Assembly: GCA_012030715.1 (NCBI GenBank)
Contig: JAAUUJ010000023.1
Span: 1 to 37,619, forward strand
Direction: 5' to 3'
DNA from: Synechococcaceae cyanobacterium SM2_3_1
Lineage (GTDB): Bacteria > Cyanobacteriota > Cyanobacteriia > Thermostichales > Thermostichaceae
DNA: 37,619 nt
Part shown: positions 25,306-34,580 of the stretch, one piece after another
Position numbering within the stretch: the stretch's first letter is position 1
Layout of the letters: each line of letters starts with the position of its first letter
The notes under the pieces: generated by a model
What the model was told of the DNA's origin: nothing
Seen by the model: only the letters and a program-made list of their open reading frames with translations
Database searches by the model: none
Program-made: the position numbers and the translations under genes

Positions 25306-28300
25306 ATGAACCAAGAAGCGCAACAGCGGATCATGGGCTATTTCATTGAGGAAGCTCGTGATCATCTTACGACGATTGAGCAGGGGTTGCTCAGCCTCAA
25401 GGAGAGTATGGCGGATAACGAGCTCATCAACGAGCTATTCCGCGCTGCCCACTCCATTAAGGGGGGGTCAGCCATGCTCGGGCTCACCAGTATTCAGCGC
25501 ATTGCTCACCGGATGGAGGATTTCTTTAATATCTTCCGTTCCCGTCAAGGGCAAATTCCTGTGGATCAGCATCTGGAGACTCTCCTGCTCAAAGGGTTTG
25601 ACAGCCTCTCCATGCTGCTGGAGGAACTCCAGGGTCCTCAGGGATTGTCAGAGGAGATGGGCAATGCCACCCTGGCCGAATTGGAGCCCGTCTTTGCCGA
25701 GACCGAGACCCATATTTATCATTTGCTGGGTGAGGTTGAATCTCCGGCGGCTGTGAGTGCGACCCCCACGCCCGCTCCAGATCCACGCCAAACCCTGATG
25801 GCGGAGCGAGTTCCCCAGCTGTTGCGGCAAATGCTAGAGCTGTATAAGCAAGGAGACAAAGCAGGGATTCGGGATCAGTTGCAGGAGAGCGGGCGGCAGC
25901 TTTTTGAAGTGGGGGTGACCCTGAATCTGCCTGGCTGGCAATTTTTAACGCAGGCGGTGAATGAAGCCATTGCCAACCCTGCCAATGATCTGCGCACCCT
26001 CGCTCTGGTGACCTTACGGGAACTCAAGCAAGCGCAGCAGGCGGTGCTGCAGGGCCAGGAGCAGCAAATTACCATTCTGCAGACCTCCAATCCCTGAGCA
26101 AGCCAACCCCAGCTCCGGCAGCAGCCCCAGCTCCAGCGATGACAGAAGCCCAACGGCGGATCCTTGGGTTCTTTCTGGAGGAAGCAGGAGAGCATCTGCA
26201 AACCATTGAGCAGGGCCTACTCAGTCTCAAGACCAGTGTTGCTGATGCTGAGCTGATCAATGATCTTTTCCGAGCGGCTCATTCTATCAAAGGGGGAGCA
26301 GCCCAATTGGGACTGGGTGCACTCCAGAAAACTGCTCACCGCCTCGAAGATAGCTTTAGTATTTTCCGCAGTCATCCTGGGGAAATCCCTGTGGATCAGC
26401 ATCTAGAGACCCTGCTACTGCGGGGCTACGATGCACTGGCCCAACTTCTGCAACAGGTCCAGGATTTGGGGCATCTGCCAGAGGCGGAGGGCGAGGCCAT
26501 CTGGGCAGCAGTAGAGCCTGTGTTTGCTGAAACAGAAACCTACATCGAGCGCTGCAGCGTGGGGATGTCGTTGACATGGCCCTACCGCCAGAAGCTGAGG
26601 ATCAAGAAACTCTGCAGGCAGCTTTAAGTCAGGAAATCCCCGCGATCCTGCGGCAGATGCTCGAACAATTCCGGCAGCCCGATCCGCAGGTGGCGCGACC
26701 CTTACTCCTGCAATCCATTCAACGGCTGCAAGCGATTGGCCAGGAATTTGGGGTTATCACCTGGGTAACCCTCACTCAACAGGTACAGGAACAAGTGCTC
26801 CAGACCGACATTCCCCTCAGCGATCTGGCCTTACCTGTGCTACGAGATCTCAAGCAAGGTCAGCAGTTCTGGCAAACGGGACAACCGGAAAGCATTCGGG
26901 CCTCCCAGGAGCTTCTGGCCCTCCAGGCTCAACTGCAGGCACCTGAGCTAGAGGTCGCCCTCATGGAAGTTGTCGTCACCTCTCCTGGGGCAGAGGAGAC
27001 TGCCGATCTGGTTGCCGCCGCGAGTGCCGCGATGGTGGACGATCTCCTGGCCGAACCTGCCTGGGAGATATCAGCAGAGGAAAGTGGCACCGATTTCGCT
27101 GATGACTTTGGGGCCCTGTTTGCGGAGGCGGAAAGTTCAGTAGAGGGCTTGCTGGAGTCAAGCGAAACTGTGTGGGAGCAGCCGTCTGGAACCGATCTGT
27201 ACGATGATCTATTCTCAGGCTCGGCAGCGATAGCGACTGAGACCGAATCGCCAGAGGAAGATCGTCTTTTCCAGTCCTCTGAGATGGGGGATGAGGATTC
27301 TCTCTGGTCCAACTGGTTGGCAGAAGACGACAGCAGTAGCTTAGCTGCAGAAGCAACGGAGGTAGAGGGTGAGACCGCCGATTTTGACCCCACCCCTCTG
27401 CAATTGGGGGATGATGATGAACTTGCCTTTGCGGATCTCTTCACGAACGCCGAAGAGTTGGCTGCCATTGAAGAAGACATGGATCCCAGTGCCACAGGCT
27501 TTAGTTTCACCGATGTGGAAGCTACCCGAGGAAGTCGGTCTCAGCCAGCGAATTGACGAGGCCAAAGCTGAAGGGGATCTGGTCAGCCTGTTCTCGGAAG
27601 TCACAGGGATTGAGCAAGGGTCTACTGCCCCTGCAGAGGAGCAATCATGGGAGGAGGCTTTGTCCTCTATTGCTTCTGAGGAAAAGGATGATCTTGATCT
27701 GAGTGCCTTTTTTGATGAAGAAGCGGCCGAAGGTTATGGAGTTGCGCTAGAGGAGGGGGATGAAACCTTAGCAGCGGATATCTACTCAGGGAACAGGGAG
27801 TCTTCTGGCCCATTTGCCTTCGAGGAAAGAGCTGCTCCAGCCAGGACTGATGCCGACACAGAACTCAGCTTTGAAGATCTGTTCACAGCAGAGACCCTGT
27901 CAGAGTTTGGCATAGAAGAAGATCAAGAAACAGCTGCCTCTGAACCTGCAGCGGTGGTGTCTGCATCATCTGATGAAGATCTGGGGGATCTATTCTTCGG
28001 GTCGGGCTCTGATGATTTTCTTGCTGATCTCCAGGCAGAAGCACCAGCAGAAGATGTAAATGACCTGGATCTGGGAGCGCTCTTTGGCGAGTCCCTGCCG
28101 GAAGAGGCACCGGCTACCTCTGCAGAGTCTGAGTCGGACATGGCAGGGTTTGATCTGGGGGATCTGTTTGGGGAAGATTTAGCTTCGGAGGCTGCCCCTA
28201 ATGCCGAGATGGAGATGGCAGATCTCGAACTGGGGGATCTGTTTGGGGAAGATTTAACACCCTCAGAACCGACCGTTGTCAGAGACTTCCCTGCTGAGAC

Positions 28301-30932
28301 TGGGGAGGATTTAGATTCCTTTGATCTGGATGCCCTGTTTGCCGATACCGAGTCGGAGTCTGCCCCTGCTAGCTCAGATGCCGACCAGGGTGTAGGAAGC
28401 GAAGCATTGTTAACCCCACCTCCCCCCACTCAGGAGACTGCAGCAGAACAGGAGGCTTTTCAGGCGGAATTTGACAAGCTGGATGCACTCTTCGGTGAGG
28501 AAGAAGAGCCGGATCTGGCTCCGTTTTCCCCCAGCTCCCCCCGCTCTGCTGTAGATACCGATGGTGATGGGCAGGTGGATCTGGACGAGCTCAGTCAATT
28601 CCTGGACCTAGAGCCAGAGGGGACAGCCTGGACCCCTGAGTCCACGACCGAGACCGCCGATTCGCTTGTGGATCTCGAGAATGAGCTGGATGCGCTCTTT
28701 AACGAAGAGCCTGTCGTGACTTTTCCTGCTCAGGAAACAGATGGACCCAATCTCGATGATCTAGCCGCCCTCTTTGATGAGGATGAGGTTACTGCCCCTG
28801 AACAACTCAGCAGTGCCCCAGCCCCGTCAGCGTTTGAGGCTGAACTGGATGCTATTCTGGGTGATCTCTCCACTCCAGTGGCTCCTCTGCCTACCGTTCC
28901 CACCGCCAGTTCAGCTCCAGCCGCCCCCAGCCGCCCCCGCACCATCGTTGCCCCAGCCCTTACTCCTGCCGCCAGCAGTACCCGCCGTACAGGTAACTTT
29001 AGCAATCAGACCATGCGGGTTGAGGTGCGTCACCTGGATTCCATCAACAACCTGGTGGGAGAGCTGGTGGTGAATCGGAACAGCATGGAGCAGAACCACA
29101 GCCGTTTGCGTCAGTTCCTGGATGGCTTGCTGGGACGGGTGCAACAACTGGCGGAGTTGGGACAGCGGATGCAGGATCAATACGATCGCTCCTTGCTGGA
29201 AACAGCCCTGCTCCCCAATCGAGGAAATGCCTCGGAACGCTCAATCGCCTCAGTTCCCAGTTCTGGTGATGGCAATGGTCACTCCTCGGGTCAAAAATTT
29301 GATGCCCTGGAAATGGATCGGTTCACGGCCTTCCATGCCATCTCGCAGGAAATGATCGAGTTGATCGTGCGGGTGCGAGAATCCTCCTCTGACATTGAGT
29401 TTGCTGTGGATGAAGCGGAGCAAATTGCCCGTCAGTTCCGGCAGATCACGACCCAATTGCAGGAGGGACTGAATCGCGCCCGGATGGTGCCCTTCTCCCA
29501 GATTGCCGATCGGCTACCCCGAGCGATCCGCGATCTTTCGATCAAGACAGGCAAGCAGGCCACCCTGATGGTAGAAGGTCGGGAGACTTCCATTGATAAA
29601 GCAATTTTGGAAGAACTCTATGACCCGATGACTCACCTGGTCAACAATGCCCTTGTCCACGGGATCGAATCCCCAGATCACCGCCGACAGATGGGCAAGT
29701 CTCCCGAAGGCAAGATCATGATCAAAGCCTTCTACCAGGGCAACCAGACTATTATCGTGGTCAGTGACGATGGCGGTGGCATTAATGTCGAGAAAGTGAA
29801 GCAGAAAGCCATTAGCCTGGGTTTATTAACGACAGAGGCCGATCAGGATGAGGTGTTTAATATCCTCTTCCACCCTGGTTTCAGTGGTCGCAGTGCTGAG
29901 GAAGTCGATGATCTGGCGGGTCGAGGTGTGGGGCTGGATGTGGTTCGCCGCAACATTAGTGAGCTGCGAGGCAGCATTCAAGTGGATTCCAGTCTAGGTC
30001 AGGGGACAACCTTCACCATTCGCCTTCCCCTCACCCTCAGTATTTCCAAAGCCATGGTCTGTGTTAGCAACAAGGCCCTGATTGCCTTCCCCCTCGATGG
30101 TGTGGAGGAAATGTTGGATGTGCCTCAGGATGAGATCGAACTGGATGACAAGGGAAGACCTTCGATTCCCTGGCGGGATCAGCGCCTGCATTACCAATCC
30201 CTCTCCGAACTGCTGGGATACAGTCGCCTCCACAGCCGTGGCCGTGCCGAGGTTTACAGCATTACTCAAGATGAAGGCATTACGCCAATTGTGATCCTGC
30301 AGAGTGCCGGACAGCACGTCGCCCTGCAGGTGGACACCTTTGTTGAAGAACAAGAGATTGTGATCAAGCAGCTGCGCGGTCCCGTGTCAAAACCGCCGGG
30401 AATTGCCGGAGCAACCGTTCTCGGTAACGGACGCGTTCTGCCTATTGCCGACATCATTGAGCTGGTAGACATGGCCCAGGGCCGGACCCGACGTGACTTT
30501 GTCTATGGCGGCGATGATAAGGTAGAGGTTGAGCAGGAGCATCAAACGACGGTCTTGATCGTGGATGACTCCATCACCGTGCGTGAGCTGCTCTCCATGA
30601 CCTTCAACAAAGTGGGCTACCGGGTGGAACAGGCTCGGGATGGCCAGGATGCCTGGGAAAAACTCCGCGGCGGCCTACCTTGTGACATTATCTTCTGTGA
30701 TATCGAAATGCCTCGCATGGATGGTCTGGAACTCCTCTCCCGTCTCCGCGAAGATGACTACCTCCAGAATCTACCCATTGCCATGCTCACCTCCCGAGGA
30801 GCAGAACGCCATCGCCAGACGGCCCGTGATCTGGGAGCCACAGCTTACTTTACCAAGCCCTACCTGGAAGAAGAGCTGTTGAGTGCGGCAGCCCGGATGC
30901 TAAAAGGGGAACGGTTACTATCCCCCTCCTAA
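25306..30932 (+). CDS. pilL: Giant hybrid CheA kinase with two Hpt modules and a receiver, three frame breaks
   Basis: Joined length is about 1,875 residues, the last gene of the operon. Order: Hpt1 with AAHSIKGG (His49); a helical region; a Pro-Ala linker; Hpt2, a near copy (AAHSIKGG again); another helical region; a 500-residue acidic linker with repeated LF motifs and one EF-hand loop; dimerisation helices (VRHLDSINNLVGELVVNRN); HATPase (HLVNNALVHGIE, VSDDGGGI, GRGVGLDVV); CheW-like domain; receiver (VDDS, FCDIEMPRMDG, TKPYLEEE). Breaks: CCC 26092-26094 (one C missing), GGGG 26561-26564 (one G missing), CCC 27525-27527 (one C extra); each repair restores family sequence. The Pro-Ala linker stays coding across the first break, so I do not split it into separate genes. 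GGAGG precedes the ATG. Confidence 0.9.
28155..28256 (+). repeat. Direct repeat inside pilL encoding LGDLFGEDL
   Basis: Two identical 27-base blocks (28155-28181 and 28230-28256), 75 bases (25 codons) apart, encode LGDLFGEDL twice. They are the most exact members of a looser protein repeat that runs through the acidic linker of the kinase (LGALFGE, LDALFAD, LDALFGE, LDALFNE, LAALFDE). Confidence 0.85.
28554..28589 (+). other. Canonical EF-hand calcium-binding loop within the CheA kinase linker
   Basis: The 12-residue loop DTDGDGQVDLDE, in the frame of the kinase, has all canonical ligand positions: Asp at 1, 3 and 5, Gly at 6, a hydrophobic Val at 8, and Glu at 12. The helix after it (LSQFLDLE) is plausible; the segment before it (PSSPRSAV) is not helical, so this is a half EF-hand. 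It lies between the LF repeats and the dimerisation helices. Confidence 0.75.
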
Positions 30933-30939
30933 AGGGGGA
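30921..30939 (+). terminator. Hairpin spanning the stop codon of the kinase gene
   Basis: TCCCCCT (30921-30927) pairs with AGGGGGA (30933-30939), a seven-bp GC-rich stem with a five-base loop containing part of the TAA stop. A second small stem (GAAGG/CCTTC) follows. There is no U-tract, so it may slow or protect the 3' end rather than terminate strongly. Confidence 0.4.
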
Positions 30940-31064
30940 GAAGGATCCCTTCCGCGATAAAATGAGAAAACGTGTTACGGTGTTTTACCTTAACTGGAGC
31001 AACAGATGAGGTAGAGCGGCCCGCCTTGATAACAACTATTCTTCGTTGATTGGGTTATTGACCT

Positions 31065-31181
31065 ATGCTCCTACTGAAAATTACCGTTTATATCGTCGTT
31101 ATTTTCTTCGTGGCCCTGTTTGTCTTCGGATTCCTTAGCAATGATCCGTCGCGCAACCCCAACCGCCGTGATATGGAGTAA
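31065..31181 (+). CDS. psbI: Photosystem II reaction center protein I
   Basis: A 38-residue protein starting [20 protein letters not shown] and ending [18 protein letters not shown], which matches PsbI along its full length: one membrane helix and the invariant DPxRNPxR tail. PsbI binds beside D1 at the periphery of the photosystem II core and stabilises early assembly. The gene is too short for ordinary ORF cut-offs. Its TAA overlaps the ATG of the next gene by one base (TAATG), so the two are translationally coupled. A promoter should lie in the about 130 bases after the kinase gene. Confidence 0.96.
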   Translation: MLLLKITVYIVVIFFVALFVFGFLSNDPSRNPNRRDME

Positions 31182-31603
31182 TGACCCAGCGACAATCTCT
31201 GGTTTTAGGGTTCGATCCAGGTCGAGAGAAGTGCGGTCTGGCACTGGTGGATCCCCTTGAGGGTCTCCTGTATCGACAGGTGGTGACAACAGACCAGGTG
31301 GTTGCTGCGGTGATACACCTACACGAGATCTGGGGCTTTACACGGGTGGTGCTGGGTAACCAGACCATGTCAAAGCCATGGAAACAAAAATTGGAGGCGG
31401 CGGTTCCGACCTGCTCGATTATTCTTGTGGATGAGCGCAATAGTTCCCTAGAGGCACGTCAGCGCTATTGGGATTACCATCCTCCACGGGGCTGGCAGCG
31501 CTGTCTGCCCAAAGGGTTAAGAGTTCCGCCTCAACCCTATGACGACATTGTTGCCCTGATCCTGGTAGAGCGCTTCTGGCAGCGGGAAGCAACTCATGCC
31601 TGA
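31181..31603 (+). CDS. YqgF/RuvX-like RNase H-fold nuclease
   Basis: A 140-residue protein with the RNase H-fold first strand VLGFDPGREKCGLAL (catalytic Asp12), a middle LVDERNSSLEA (glutamate) and a C-terminal PYDDIVALIL (aspartate): the D-E-D set of the YqgF/RuvX resolvase or pre-16S processing family. It is a divergent cyanobacterial relative rather than the standard YqgF, so I leave the symbol empty. It is coupled to psbI at its start, and its last 8 bases overlap the solute-binding protein gene. Confidence 0.85.
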   Translation: MTQRQSLVLGFDPGREKCGLALVDPLEGLLYRQVVTTDQVVAAVIHLHEIWGFTRVVLGNQTMSKPWKQKLEAAVPTCSIILVDERNSSLEARQRYWDYHPPRGWQRCLPKGLRVPPQPYDDIVALILVERFWQREATHA

Positions 31604-32714
31604 GCGCCGTTGGGTATTGCAATCCCTTGCAGGGCTAGGAATCGGCATGATTGCAGGGGGAAGTAGTGCCTGCGGAGCCGATGCTGCTCAGGTTGCAGTC
31701 CGCGGGTTAAAGCAAAGCATTCCCAGTAGCCTGCTGAGCCAGATCCGCAGAGAAAGTCCGATTCCCCTGGCTCTGGATCTGGTTGATAGTCGCCTCGATC
31801 TCTGGCATCAGCTGCATAGAAGGGAACAGGAGCCCGTTCCGAACTGGCAATTCTGGCAAAGTAGAGCATCGGCTCAGCTTCAACTGACGCTGTTGGGATC
31901 CGATTGGTTGGATCGGGCAATTCAGAAACAACTCATCTCGCCACTCCGTCCAGCAAGCCTCGAACCCTACTGGAGCCATGTACCGCAACATTGGCAGAGG
32001 GCTGTAACCCGTGAGAGTCAGATCTGGGGAATTCCCTGGCGCTGGGGGGTAACAGCAATTGCCTATAATCGCCGCTTTGTTACTGTCCCGATCCAGGATT
32101 GGGCCGATCTTTGGCATCCCCAACTGCAACGGCACCTGACCCTGCCTGATCATCCGCGAGAGGTGATTGGCCTGACCCAGAAGGCTCTGGGCCGATCCTA
32201 CAATACCCAGCTCAATGCCAAGGATCCAGAACTGTTGCAGGCTCTAGCCCGCTGGCAGGAGCAGGTCCTTGCCTATACTTCCAATGGCTATCTGCAGATG
32301 TTGCGGATTGAAGACAGTTGGGCTGCTGTGGGGTGGACTGAGGATCTCTACCAACTACAACAGAGTTACCCAGAATTCGAGATTGTGATTCCGGCCTCGG
32401 GATCCGTGCTCTGGTGGGATTTGTGGGTTGTCCCTGGAGAAGACAGGAGTGCAGTGGATCCCTCCCCTTCGGCCCAACACTGGTTAAACAGGGTTCTGGA
32501 TCCAGAGATGACACCACGCTTTGTCAATTTCAGTCAGCAGCCCAGTGTAATCCCCGTGGAGCGGGATGATCTTGATCCGCACCTGCAGGAAAGGGCCCTT
32601 TTCCAGGCCAGAGCACTGGCCGACGCAGAATTGTGGGGTGCTTTAACCGAGATGGAACTGCTGGAGTACCTCACCCTCTGGGAACGGCTGCGAACCCAAC
32701 AGATTTTGCTCTAA
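31596..32714 (+). CDS. Extracellular solute-binding lipoprotein, PotD/spermidine-putrescine-like
   Basis: A 372-residue periplasmic binding protein. The N-terminus MPERRWVLQSLAGLGIG has a twin-arginine-like start and a lipobox-like SSAC at about residues 23-26, suggesting a Tat-exported lipoprotein. The body shows type 2 periplasmic fold features: LTLLGSDWLDRAI, GIPWRWGVTAIAYN, LTLPDHPREVIGLTQKALG, AAVGWTEDLY and a tryptophan-rich GSVLWWDLWVVP. No permease or ATPase lies next to it, so its substrate is only guessed. It overlaps the nuclease gene by 8 bases. Confidence 0.82.
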   Translation: MPERRWVLQSLAGLGIGMIAGGSSACGADAAQVAVRGLKQSIPSSLLSQIRRESPIPLALDLVDSRLDLWHQLHRREQEPVPNWQFWQSRASAQLQLTLLGSDWLDRAIQKQLISPLRPASLEPYWSHVPQHWQRAVTRESQIWGIPWRWGVTAIAYNRRFVTVPIQDWADLWHPQLQRHLTLPDHPREVIGLTQKALGRSYNTQLNAKDPELLQALARWQEQVLAYTSNGYLQMLRIEDSWAAVGWTEDLYQLQQSYPEFEIVIPASGSVLWWDLWVVPGEDRSAVDPSPSAQHWLNRVLDPEMTPRFVNFSQQPSVIPVERDDLDPHLQERALFQARALADAELWGALTEMELLEYLTLWERLRTQQILL

Positions 32715-32722
32715 TTAAAAAT

Positions 32723-32746
32723 AAGGGACCTCGAAACAGATCCCTT
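32723..32746. terminator. Bidirectional intrinsic terminator between solute-binding protein and porin genes
   Basis: AAGGGA (32723-32728) pairs with TCCCTT (32741-32746). A TTTT follows on the plus strand and an ATTTTT run follows on the minus strand, so it can end both the plus-strand psbI operon and the minus-strand porin transcript. Confidence 0.65.
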
Positions 32747-32804
32747 TTGCTAGAACATAATGTCAAGAAAGATAGCCTGAGCCTAGACCCAGGGCGTACC
32801 TTTC

Positions 32805-34403
32805 TTAGTAGGAGAACGTGGCTCGTAGCGCACCCACACCAATCGTCGGATCATTGTCACCCAAGGGAGCACCGTTGGGGTTGGTCACGAAGTAAAGACC
32901 GGGAGTGATCTTCAAATAGTCATTGAGGGGGAAGCCGTAAGCAACCTCAATAGCAAAAGGACGCTCATCCGTCGCATCGGTACCAACAATGGGCTGTCCA
33001 AAGAGGATATGGCCCTCAGCTCCTTCGATCAGCAGATCGGGAAAGAGGAAGCCAGCCAACCAGCCGTTGACGTCTTCATCGCCGGGATCCACCAGACCGG
33101 CAGGAACCACACCAGGCAGTTCGTACTCGATATTGCCAAAGCTAACCCAGCCAGAGAAGATGATGCTGGGAGTGATTTCCCAGTCAGCGGCAAAGGTGAA
33201 AGCATTTACACGAGCAGTGGTGGGTGCAAAAGCCTCATCTATATCCGCTGGATTGGAGAGGGGACCAAGGAAAAGAGCAGAGCCATCAGAGAGGAAATCA
33301 ACATCCTCAAAGTTCTGCACGTAGGAAGATCCGAACTGGAAGTAGAGATTGGCAGTATCGACAGGAGCAAAGCGCAGCTCTACGTAATGCCCGGTGTCAC
33401 CACCCGTCACACCCCCATCGCCACCAAACTCCCCAACATCCTGAGGATCATCAGCAGTGTAGGCATAGGAGAGGGTAAACTGCTCGCTAGCATTAAAGCG
33501 GAAACCAGCCACACCACTATCAATCGCATCCTGAGTACTCTTGGGAGTATCAAAGAAGTTGTTGAGATGATCCCAGGGCACGTCATAGGTGAAGACTTGG
33601 TCAGCATCCACACTATTTAGACCCACGACAAATCGAACGCGGCTGTCGAAGGCCTGGAACTGGTAGACAAGGTCATCCAGGACCACATTACCGCCACCAC
33701 CACCAGAGAAGTCGAAGCCAGGATCGCCGGAGAAGAAGTCAGTCTCAGCATCCCGAGCCTGGAGACGCACTCGCAGACGATCATTACCGACAAACGAAGA
33801 GTCGAAGATCATCCGCATCCGGTAGGGGAAGGTCATGTTGGCTTGATTAGACTCAGCAACCAACTCACCGTCGATAATGCGATCTTCAGTCAAGCCACTG
33901 CCCACCAAACCAGTGATCAACTCAATCCTTAGCTTGGTCACCGGGTTAAAAACTTTACCTTGTAGATCAGCAACATCGGCTTCCAGAGTGTCTACTCGGC
34001 CTTTGAGGGCAGCCAGCTCAGCGGCAAATTCTTCCTGCAGGCGTTGCAGGGTGGCCAGATCTTCGCGGGATACTTTATCAGCCAGCCCTGCTGCGATCAG
34101 CTCATTGATCCGATCCAAGCAGGCGTTCATACCAGCAGCAAACTCGAAACGGGTCATGGCCCGGTTGCCACGATAGGTACGGTCGGGGTAGCCAGCAATA
34201 CACCCATACCGTTCTACCAATGACTGCAGTGCCTGGAAAGCCCAGTCAGTGGGTTGCACATCGGACAGTTCAGAAATTGCGGTCACTGGACCTGAAGCTT
34301 GAGCCACGGTCTGAGCGAGTGCAACACTGGGAGCCAGCAAAGAAGCCGTTGCAACCGCCCCTGCCAGCAAAGAATTACAGGCATTAACCTTGTCAAAGAG
34401 CAT
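32805..34403 (-). CDS. SLH-domain outer-membrane porin (iron uptake/carbohydrate porin OprB type)
   Basis: A 532-residue outer-membrane protein. A signal peptide ends at ...PSVALAQ (about residue 31). An SLH domain lies at about 45-105 (VQPTDWAFQALQSLVERYGCIAGYPDRTYRGNRAMTRFEFAAGM), which anchors to peptidoglycan-linked polymer. A coiled coil follows at about 115-150 (LQRLQEEFAAELAALKGRVDTLEADVADLQGK), then an OprB-type beta-barrel to the C-terminal GVGALRATFSY, with terminal aromatic. Cyanobacterial members of this family carry inorganic ions including iron. It is the intact paralogue of the truncated porin just upstream on the same strand. Confidence 0.95.
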   Translation of the reverse strand: MLFDKVNACNSLLAGAVATASLLAPSVALAQTVAQASGPVTAISELSDVQPTDWAFQALQSLVERYGCIAGYPDRTYRGNRAMTRFEFAAGMNACLDRINELIAAGLADKVSREDLATLQRLQEEFAAELAALKGRVDTLEADVADLQGKVFNPVTKLRIELITGLVGSGLTEDRIIDGELVAESNQANMTFPYRMRMIFDSSFVGNDRLRVRLQARDAETDFFSGDPGFDFSGGGGGNVVLDDLVYQFQAFDSRVRFVVGLNSVDADQVFTYDVPWDHLNNFFDTPKSTQDAIDSGVAGFRFNASEQFTLSYAYTADDPQDVGEFGGDGGVTGGDTGHYVELRFAPVDTANLYFQFGSSYVQNFEDVDFLSDGSALFLGPLSNPADIDEAFAPTTARVNAFTFAADWEITPSIIFSGWVSFGNIEYELPGVVPAGLVDPGDEDVNGWLAGFLFPDLLIEGAEGHILFGQPIVGTDATDERPFAIEVAYGFPLNDYLKITPGLYFVTNPNGAPLGDNDPTIGVGALRATFSY

Positions 34404-34507
34404 GTGTTCTCCTTAGATCCTGCCTCACACATGAAAATTGTATCCGATAATCCAGTCTTTATCGCAAGCATGGCCATGAAAACTGCCGGAAAGCACCCTT
34501 GCCAAGC

Positions 34508-34536
34508 AAAAAAAACTCCACCCTACGGAGGTGGAG
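34508..34536 (-). terminator. Strong intrinsic terminator after the truncated porin
   Basis: On the minus strand CTCCACC pairs with GGTGGAG (positions 34530-34536 and 34516-34522), a 7-bp GC-rich stem, followed directly by eight U (34508-34515). It separates the truncated porin and rnpA transcript from the intact porin gene, which therefore needs its own promoter in 34404-34507. Confidence 0.85.
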
Positions 34537-34580
34537 CCAAGGATCGAAAGCTGTTCTAAACCAAATGGTGCTGTTCGGTC

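Noticed and set aside
26929-27510. Serine-rich open frame on the minus strand inside the kinase gene
   Set aside because: It is the antisense shadow of Asp/Glu/Ala-rich coding sequence; no ribosome-binding site or known domain. The same applies to the minus-strand frame at 27923-28429.
25306-30932. Four separate genes in the kinase region (two Hpt proteins, a linker protein and a CheA)
   Set aside because: The Pro-Ala linker before the second Hpt reads through the first apparent stop in the neighbouring frame, and each junction is repaired by one base in a short homopolymer. A single CheA is the simpler reading.
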